64,000 nt of DNA from Nyssa sinensis (lineage: Eukaryota > Streptophyta > Magnoliopsida > Cornales > Nyssaceae). The number at the start of each line of letters is the position of its first letter. The first letter of the stretch is position 1. Location of the stretch: NCBI GenBank assembly GCA_008638375.1, contig CM018052.1, positions 30,631,739 to 30,695,738 on the forward strand, read 5' to 3'. The position numbers were made by a program, and so were the translations under genes. Shown one piece after another: positions 55,942 through 64,000 of the stretch. Under the pieces are notes generated by a model. It saw nothing but the letters and a program-made list of their open reading frames with translations, made no database searches and was not told the DNA's origin.

Positions 55942-58902
55942 AAGGATTTGAGTAGACAAAAATTTCTCTTACTTAATTTTAAATTCAATTAGTGTTCTTT
56001 AAAATAAATTCATCATAAAAATTTTGATAAATAAAATAAAATAATAACTTTTGGGTGTGGTCAAGAAAGAGTCACATGTGTTGCAATAGTTTTATTTTAT
56101 TTTTTTTTTAAAGAGAATTGTTATTTGGATGATCCACATACACGTGAAGTTTCTATTAATTTCACCAGAAAAATTGAAGACACGTGTAGGGTGAGTGATT
56201 AACTAATCCAACGGTGAATATTAACCGTGGACTATAATTATTAATCGACCTAATCTGATAATTATTAAAGGCTAAGATATTCTCATTTCTCACTCCCCAT
56301 TTTAACATTTGAGTTTAAAAAAGTATGACTTTAATAGTTAAAAAAAAAAGTGAATAACAATTCTCATGTGCTGTGAACTACAAATATGCACGACTGTTAG
56401 TTCAATTAATCTATAAAAAGACTCTAACTAATTTAATGTTTTCCATAAAAGAATAATGTTTAAAATGAATATTAAATTTTAAAAATATATTTGAGTTAAC
56501 GCATGCTCGTATGAAAGACGTAGACAATAAATAAGTCTCATTGGATGAACAAAATCTTACTAATATTTTAAAATAATTAGAGTAATGTTATTATAAATTT
56601 GAGTTTATAAGAATTAATGTGTTTTAATTAATAGATGATATAAATATTAGAGATCAAAGTAATTCAAATGAATAAAAATTTGAATAATGAACCGTGTAAT
56701 GATTAAAAGATTTTATCTCATATAACTCGAATTAACTATGATATAAATTACGAGCAATACTAATTTTATTATGAGATTTTACTAAATCTTTTATCTATTA
56801 TTGTCACTATTCATATGATAATTAATACAACCTCTTAGTATGTCGGGTGTTAGTTAATAAAATTTATTAGTGTTAAATAATAAAACGTTTTGTCTAGTAC
56901 AAACATGTTATATTCACTAGCATCAAGACATTATATTCACTAGCATCAAAAGACTGTATATACTAACACCGGAACAATCATGTAATAAACGAATTTGGTA
57001 AAATCTTATAGTAGAAATAGTATTATTCATAATTAATCTATCAAACTACCCTTTATTTGAGATATCTTTTAAAAGTTTTGGTAATTGTAAAGCAAACGTG
57101 GTGACTGTTCTTTTATTTTTAGAAATTAGTTTTGTATACATAAAAAGGGGATAATTACAATCACATTTCCTGTAATATCTGATAATTTTAAAAATTTTAT
57201 ATTATGTAATTTTTTATATTATGTTGACATCCTTTACTAGAATTATCAAGAGATAGTTAACGAAAAATATAAATTTATTCTTTTATCCTTTAGAATAATT
57301 ATAATCACCTCTCGTATAATATCAATAATTACAAAGAACCTCTTTTATTATATGTAAAAAGGCAAAGATTGTCAATATAATATATAAAAATATTTTAGTT
57401 ATATAAAGAATTTTAGTTAAAACCTTAACAACATCCATAATGATTCTATATGGATTAAAAATTTGTAAATTGTTAATGTATCAAATGAGATATTAGTATA
57501 ATTTTTTTAAAAAAAATATAAGAAAAGTATTTATATTTGTTATAAATCTGAGCTTGTTAGGTTTTATAATTGTCAAGATAACTTAAAAATAATCAAGTTT
57601 AATTATAATTTTTTTTAAAGAAATGAAAACATTTGGTATACGGTTTAATTTATTGAATTGATTTATCAGATAATATATAATTAATAAATATTTTTTATTT
57701 TAATTTAAAATTATATAAAAATTTAAATAAATAATATTATTTGATAAATTAATCCAATATACGAGAACAACAAAAAAAAAAAGAAAAAGAAAAAAAAAGG
57801 GTGATTGATGGTCGGAATGCAGCAATGTGAGAGTGGTAGAAGAGGAAACTGAGGTCGGTGGGTACTCTGAATCAATAAGAAAAAAACAAAAGAGAATCCC
57901 CATGTTGAAACTGTCCGATCTGACATTCTTATTTCTTGTGAGCATAGGCAAGCCAGGTATCCATGACGGGGGCGGCTACGCAATCTGAAGAAAGGTTTAA
58001 AGGCCAACACGGTAGTAGGAGTGGAGTAGAGTCATGTCATTTCAATAATGGGCAAAAGGGATGGATCCCACACCTGCACGGCTTACTGCAGAATTGAGTA
58101 TGGAGTGGTTGGGTCAAATCTCTTTCCCTGCACTGTCTTATCATATCAATGAGTGAGAGAAGGTAGGCGAATCAGACAAAGGTAGCGTAGCAAGCAACCA
58201 GGACAAAGTGCGCTCATTTTGCCTTCAATTACTGGTTATTAGATATGCACATGTAACACGTATCAAAAGTTTAAATTACGTGAAAGTGCGTGTACTTCCT
58301 CGCCCCATTTTAAAAATTATTTATTTCATTTTAACTTGTTTTATTTTAAAGGTTAACGTATTTTTAATTTATAAATTTTTAAAATTATTATTTATTATAT
58401 TTAATATGAAAAATTTAAATAATTTTTATATAATACTTTTTAAAAAATTAAAATTTTTAAATAAATTTTTTATTTTGAAAAAAAGAGAAAGTATATATAT
58501 TAATTTGTATTTATGTGACGTATTTGAATTATTTTAGAAAGTCTAAATATTTAAAAATATGTATTAATTTTAACTTATATTAATAACAAATTATATTAAG
58601 TTTTAAAATTTAAATTCAACTAGTTTATTTAACAGATTACATGATTAATACTTTTATTTTTATTTTTATTTTTAAAATATTATCTATCTGCATAATTTTT
58701 AAGTTTAATAAATTTTGTATAAGTGTCAAGTCAAAATAGAAATATTTTTTATTAAAAAAAAATATCAAAATCTTGACAAACATTCTGGTGTGAGCCACTA
58801 TGACGATTCTTGGTCATTTTATTTTTTATAATTATGTTTTAAATCTTGTTTAAAATATTGACATTATTCAAATTCAAATACGACAAGTTTATTAATTTTA
58901 TT
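55942..58902. other. AT-rich intergenic region
   Basis: No supported gene. It holds two 23-bp direct tandem copies TTATATTCACTAGCATCAAG (56908-56953). ORFs at 57700-58010 (minus) and 58208-58537 (plus) lie in low-complexity T/A-rich sequence and have no recognised domain. Confidence 0.5.
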
Positions 58903-58907
58903 ATAAG

Positions 58908-59551
58908 TGATATACCATAAAAGAGCAGGCCAATCAGCACTTGACACGTATGATCATGAATCCAACCCATGCTCGACTAACTCAGCTCTCGCTCAGCCAA
59001 TGACCAAGAGCTCGAGCATCCAGATCAGCACAAAAAGTCGGAAGCGACCGAGCGTATGCCTTCAGAACACATATATCCGGGTAAGGATCTCAGAGTTAAT
59101 TATAGGATCCAGACCAACACTCCAGACCTCGTCACCGCCTTAGCGGATGCCGAGCAGGGAATAAGGAAGCAATCCTCAATACGGAGACAGTCTTCAACAA
59201 AGAAACAGTCTTCAACAAGGAAACAGTCTCCAACAAGGGAACTACCATCTATGGTTATCTCTATGCAATATTTCACAAGGTAACTGCAATCTCCGATGAT
59301 CAAATCCCTACATTCATGGCTCCGAATCCTAATCAACTTAGGAAGCCACGCTCTATAAATTAAACCATAAAGGTACGCTTTATTTTCATGCTCATTCTTT
59401 GTCTTTCAATACAGTTTTTCAATTCTTTTTACTTACTTAAGCATTGGAGCGGCTACCGCCGGAGCCAATCCGGTGGTCCTCTGATCATCTTTCTGAGTGT
59501 TCTATAGGTCTTGGAGCTCACACTTATTGCGAGTCGAAAAGTGCAGCATCA
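58908..59551 (+). mobile_element. Solo LTR related to the Tat gypsy element
   Basis: Starts TGATATACCATAAAAGAGCA, ends GTGCAGCATCA and has a perfect 5-bp duplication ATAAG (58903-58907, 59552-59556). Its start, its CCTAATCAACTTAGGA segment, ACCATAAAGGTACGC and GCGGCTACCGCCGGAG match corresponding parts of the LTRs at 33653 and 43382 (there inverted). A TATAAAT box lies at 59354. An array of 18-bp units (CAGTCTTCAACAA-like, 59167-59245) lies in the middle and accounts for the RKQSS-type ORF. Confidence 0.9.
59167..59245. repeat. 18-bp tandem repeat inside the solo LTR
   Basis: Four to five units with the core ACAGTCTTCAACAAGGAA. Not seen in the LTRs of the related element at 33653-43844. Confidence 0.8.
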
Positions 59552-59556
59552 ATAAG

Positions 59557-59970
59557 TATTAATTCATTTATGACCTAAACTCTTTATATTCAACCTAAAT
59601 TTGTTAAATTCATGTTAAATCAATAATTGACAACCCTATACATACATATTAAAATGAGTATATAAAAAGTAAAATTACTCATAACTCCTTAGTTTAGCTT
59701 GTATGCACATAATTTTTTGTGATATAAAAATGAAATTTTATATTTTTTTGGTTATAATAAAATTAAAGTAAAATATATGATACCGTTAACAGAAAATATA
59801 AAAAAAAACTAAAATAACTATATCTCATTTCTTAAATAACTTATAAATTTTACAATCTTATCTCGATCAAATAGAGTCTTTTAAAAATAAAAATACTTAA
59901 ATTGCAAGACGAAATAGGATCAATCCAAGCAGGAGTAGCATGTCAACGAAATTCTCCCTTTTATATTAAG

Positions 59971-60007
<37 letters not shown>

Positions 60008-62508
60008 CCATTTGAAAAAGTTTTTGCATTTTTTTTTTCGTTTATAAAAATTATTTTCAAATTTCATTGTATTTGACTATTTAATTAAAAACTTAAAAAT
60101 ATTTGTTATTAATTTTATTTTTAAAATACGTAAAAGTACCGCATTTTTTTTTAAAAAAAAAAAATCTAACTCCAGACTACTTTCTCAATATCAAACACTG
60201 ACGAAAAATCAATATATTTTAGACTATTTTTCTGGTGACAGCAGGAGATGCTTTCTGGGTAATGGTTGAATGGCTTGTTGCTCAGCAATGGAGTCTGAGT
60301 ATCCTTGGAACTAACAGTGATGGAAGCATGAAGATTCATTTGGGCCCGCCATGTGATCTCCACTCTCCAGTTTTGGCCAGTGACTTAGCTTCAGTTTCTT
60401 TTGCTAGTGGGGCCTTAATCACTCTCTTGAAAGAAAAAATAAAACAAATCCAGGCAGAGAGAGAAATAAAAGTCAATTACAATCTTTTAGGTCTGATTTT
60501 GTTTTATGAACCCACTTCACCCAAAAACTAATACTTCAAAAATCTTTTCACTCTTAGTCAAGATATATGTGTATATATTATTATATAGAATGAAAAAATG
60601 GACACTATCAACTATTATCACATCATATAATATTTGAAGTGTTCGATAAAATAAAAATTAATAAATATATCAATAAAAATAATAATATAATTAATATTGA
60701 AAATTATATTAAAAAATGAAGACAATAAAAATTAATTTTAGTAAAAATAGTTTTAAAAAAAATAGTAATAAATGATTTAACAAAAAAAAAATACCTTAAA
60801 TGAAAAAAAAATGAGGAGATAAAATTCATGTCAGTATAGAAATTACTCTTGCAAAATTCATTATTACTGTAATCCTAAGAATACAAAACATATGCTGATA
60901 AGCATGATTTATGTTTTCTTTATATAAACGATGTGCAGCGACCAATTCATCATAAAATAAAGAAAGCTATAAACAGCCTAAACTGCATCCTATTACAAAA
61001 TTGTTTCAGATACAAGTATATGACAGGCTAGCTGAAAGATTATAATCATCTCTCTCTCTCCATAAATAACACGAGTCTCGAGCTCAGTTAGAAAGAACTC
61101 AAAAAGGAGTCAAGGGTGAAAGGTAAGGAGTCAATTGTGAGGTTTCTGGCTTCATACCTCTTTCACCCCTTTCCTTTTCAAGCTCTCTATGCAGATGGGG
61201 AAGTAACCATTAATGTATCTTTTGACCCATTTGATGAATTTGCTTAGCAGGAGGCCATGGGGAAAAAAGCAAGGAGTTTACTAATCAATGAGAAAGTCAA
61301 GCTGTGTTTGCTTCCATGGAAAACAAAATGCATGTTTGACTGTTTCATGATTTGCACATAGTCTTAAGGGAACTCAATGAGTGAGATAATCTTAAGCAAG
61401 TTGCTTAAACTTTCTAAAGAATGATCATTTCCTTAAGGTTGGTTGATGCAGAACAAGTGATGTAAAAATTCATGTAATAATAAAAGAGAAGTTTAAATTA
61501 AAACCAAATTACCTTGTGTAAATGGTTAAAATCGTTTTCGAAAAACATTTTAAAACCGACACATACCCGAAACCAAATTAGCATGAAGAATGCAAATTTT
61601 TATTTTTATTTTTGTTAAGTTGGAACAAAATTCTAAGAAATATTCTTGATTGGACATTGTGTTGAGCCCTCTTCACTCCCCACTATTTAGTTGGTGTCTT
61701 GAACTGAGTTCAAGAAGCCTTTTCCACAGGTCAGGGGAAAAGGATTGTGCAGGCCCTCAGCCCAGCCTACATAATTGGATCTTGTATTGGATTCTAATGT
61801 GGGTATTTCTCTTGTATTATTGGACTCAAGTACATGAAGGCCATTTTGGAGGCTTGTTTAAGAAACAGCTCATTATAAGTAGAGGGAGGCTAGGATGTGT
61901 GAGTTTGGGGCAGCAATCTTGTCACCTTCATCTACATAGTCATTTTCTGTTTACTTTTATTTTTCGCATATATTTTGATTTTATTCAAATCCTAAATTTT
62001 GATATACTCCCATTAAAAGAAAAAAAAAAAAGGAGAAAAAAATATATTCTAAGCTTCTAGACATTTTTACAAGAGTAACACTACACTTTTCAAATTACTA
62101 ATAACCTAGCCAACATGGGAGAAGCCCAGAAAGAAAGACCGGTGGTGACTAAAACTCCGCCAGGCCCGGAATTGCTTTTGTTAGAGGTAACTAGTTTTCT
62201 CTTTGTTTTTCTTGAAAACAAAAAAAAGAAAAAGAAAATTGTATTCCTAATATGTTTAAATTATGTAAGTTTATTGTTTTTATAAACTGTTAAAAAAATG
62301 AAAAAATAGGTGAATGTGAGTGTGAGATCAAAATCAAATGCTACCTTTTATGTTACTTGTTTTAATAAATAAAATGATTTTTTTAATCTCATTTTGTTGC
62401 ACAAATGGTTAGAATAAGGCAGACTTTAGTTGAGTTGAATATTTTTGCTTTATTGGCTGCACTTGGACAAAAGAACCCCACCTTATGTCCACTCTGTTTT
62501 CTTGGCAG
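59557..62508. other. Intergenic region without a supported gene
   Basis: AT-rich, with a (TA)n tract at 59973-60002. A GC-richer island at 60235-60470 is open on both strands (plus: GDAFWVMVEWLVAQQWSLSI...) and follows a CAG, so an isolated exon is possible, but I recognise no domain. A 24-codon open stretch from ATG 62115 to a GT donor at 62187 (MGEAQKERPVVTK...) is also compatible with an exon but unsupported. Confidence 0.4.
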
Positions 62509-62583
62509 CCTGAGCCAGAATTCAGGCCAGCAATGTCAAAAATTGTGCAGAACCTCTTACAGATGATTCAGAGAGATCCCTGA
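62509..62583 (+). pseudogene. Orphan last exon of an LRR receptor-like kinase (STRUBBELIG-receptor-like)
   Basis: After a T-rich stretch and CAG at 62506-62508 the frame reads PEPEFRPAMSKIVQNLLQMI-QRDP and then TGA (62581-62583). The PEFRPxMSxxVQ motif is kinase subdomain XI as in STRUBBELIG-receptor-family kinases, where it is the end of the catalytic domain. No upstream kinase exon (glycine loop, HRD, DFG) is readable in the window, so this is probably a detached fragment, or a terminal exon of a gene whose other exons I cannot recognise. Confidence 0.5.
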
Positions 62584-62930
62584 GCAAGAGCTGAAACTGG
62601 AATTATTGAAGCAGAAAATGAGCATATGCAGTGGTTTTATGTTTGGCCTCACAATAATCTTGGAGTTGGGGGAATATTTGGTACAAAACAGCAACAAACC
62701 TAAAACTTTTTTCCTGGTTAGCCATGGCTAAGACATCAAAACCAAATACTTGGCGGGATTTTCAAGATCACCCTGCTTCAAAAATCTTCTTGGACTCTCA
62801 TACTTCTTAATTTTGCATGTTCCCAGCTGGGATTGTTCAAATGCGGGTCTTTCACTGTTTTGATGCTAAAATCTACCTCGTGATCAATTATTTTTTAACA
62901 TACTCAATGAAATAATTGAATTATTTTAAA
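62584..62930. other. Spacer between kinase-type exon and MITE
   Basis: It would include the 3' UTR if the kinase exon is transcribed. No other feature is visible. Confidence 0.4.
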
Positions 62931-62939
62931 AAAAAATAA

Positions 62940-63460
62940 GGGTAAATTACATTTACTATTTCTGAAATTTATGATAATTATACTAACCTCCTTTAAAATT
63001 TATGAAATTATATTAATCTTTCTTATTTTACAAAATAATATACAGATACCTCTCTCCTATCAATTTTTTTTTTCTAAATAACGAAACTATCATTTTTATT
63101 TACTTATTTTTATATTTTTTCAATTTTGACCAATTTATTTTAACTTTTTTTTAAAAAAAATTTATGATTTTTATTTAAAAACAAATTTAAGGTAAATAAC
63201 TTATTTTTATTTTATATAAAAATAAATTTAAGCTTTTTTATCAATATTTATTTGAAAAATGAAAAAAATGGTGAAGATTTAAAAAATTGAAAAAAAAAAT
63301 ATGAAAGGGGTAGTTTTGTTATTTTGAAAAAAAAAATTGACTAGAAGGAGGTATCTGTATATTATTTTGTAAAGTAGGGAATGTCAGTGTAATTTTAAAA
63401 ATCTTATAAGAAATCAGTGTAATTGTCATCAATCTCAAGAAAAGTCAGTATAATTTACCC
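62940..63460. mobile_element. Mutator-like foldback MITE, copy 2 (521 bp)
   Basis: Terminal inverted repeats GGGTAAATTACATTTAC / GGGTAAATTATACTGAC extend, with mismatches, through almost the entire element. The target duplication AAAAAATAA is a perfect 9 bp (62931-62939, 63461-63469), the length made by Mutator-like transposases. There is no coding sequence. The inner arms carry TTTACAAAATAATATACAGA and its complement, shared with copy 1. Confidence 0.88.
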
Positions 63461-63523
63461 AAAAAATAATTATGTGGTCATGTAATACACGTGAATGTAT
63501 AATATAAATGGATGCATTTCTGA

Positions 63524-63787
63524 TGTAGAACAGATATGCAACCCTAAAAATAAGAAAAGTTGTTTTAGAATTGTATTAAGATTGTTTACTTTTTAATTTT
63601 TGATTTACTTCTAATTTTTTAATTTTATTAGAGAAATATAGGTCTTTTTGGTTAAAAATTTTTTATCAGTGATAATTAATTATGAATTTTAGAGAATTAT
63701 TTTCTTTTGTTAAGTAAGTAGTTCTATGTTACTTTTTGTCTAAGAAATTTGAGTTTTTGATTCTCTTTTCCATATTTTCGTTTCGCA
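63524..63787 (+). repeat. Solo or truncated LTR of the older retroelement family
   Basis: Starts TGTAGAACAGATATGC and ends TTTTCGTTTCGCA, matching the LTR at 44823-45245 in inverse orientation (shared GTTTTAGAATTGTATTAAGA; there GTAATAAGA). It is shorter, with an internal deletion. The flanking pentamers (TCTGA, TTAAT) differ and no primer site follows, so it is a remnant. Confidence 0.7.
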
Positions 63788-64000
63788 TTAATTTCATCCA
63801 CCATCATATCTACTTGCGAGTAACGAAAATCATTCTTGTATCAATTGTTTTTTTATGCTATATAATAATTATAATTATTTATAACTATTGTGTGAAAGCA
63901 ATCAAATAAATAATAAATCGATCTTAAACAAGCAAAATAAACAAAACGTACAGAGAATACACAAGACTTACATTATTATGCAAGATGCTCACATTCACAA
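63788..64000. other. AT-rich window end
   Basis: Nothing supported is visible. Confidence 0.5.

Noticed and set aside
57700..58010. Minus-strand ORFs ending in a poly-Phe stretch
   Set aside because: The reading is dominated by an A-rich run; the N-terminal part (FKPFFRLRSRPRHGYLACLC) matches nothing I recognise.
58208..58537. 109-codon + strand ORF
   Set aside because: Composition (I, F, K, N, L) is that of random A/T-rich DNA.
61650..62060. 136-codon + strand ORF
   Set aside because: No recognised family and it runs into an A/T-rich tail; no start context or splice support.

Overview
The window is nuclear DNA of a flowering plant, most likely a woody eudicot. The evidence is spliced plant genes with long AT-rich introns, many (TA)n, (CT)n and (CA)n microsatellites, and a dense nested population of plant Ty3/gypsy Tat-lineage, Ty1/copia, LINE, hAT-like and Mutator-like elements. 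I see no bacterial or organellar operon structure. The species cannot be named from the sequence.

Layout. 1-6349 holds the 3' half of a GID8-like CTLH/CRA gene (+ strand); its second visible intron carries two degenerate LINE fragments. 7562-7945 is a short minus-strand plant gene with a YDP-SYALNFDDG motif. 8.4-12.7 kb is microsatellite-rich and has two copies of one TA-bounded dispersed repeat. 13913-24764 is a large LTR retrotransposon with a perfect 5-bp target duplication (GTAAG). It has gag, no recognisable pol, an antisense plant-mobile-domain (PMD) gene relic and a minisatellite, and a 2.9-kb solo LTR (target duplication ATAAC) sits inside its gag. 24.8-28.9 kb is intergenic, with a shuffled palindrome, an orphan G-box/TATA cluster and a 521-bp Mutator-like MITE. 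28945-33026 is a two-exon gene for a 148-aa single-pass membrane protein. 33653-43844 is a minus-strand Tat-lineage gypsy element with decayed gag, protease, RT/RNase H and integrase, a 64-bp minisatellite and a second antisense extra ORF. It lies inside an older retroelement fragment (43850-45245). 45893-46986 is a TRIM-like mini-copia and 49521-52742 an internally deleted copia, both minus strand. 53348-54310 (minus) encodes an MGCC-type, putatively acylated Ser/Arg-rich protein with a 46-codon tandem duplication. 54.3-64 kb is intergenic, with an hAT-like element, a solo LTR of the same family as the Tat element (target duplication ATAAG), an orphan kinase-type last exon, a second 521-bp MITE and a solo LTR-like fragment.

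The host genes are independent single loci with no shared pathway. GID8 homologues belong to the CTLH/GID E3 ubiquitin-ligase complex; the other three are plant-specific proteins of unknown function. The most interesting feature is that two different LTR retrotransposons each carry an extra gene in antisense orientation downstream of their own coding region: a PMD relic in one, and a 'putative gypsy type transposon' (Transposase_28-like) ORF in the other. Both are followed or preceded by a minisatellite in the same 3' region.
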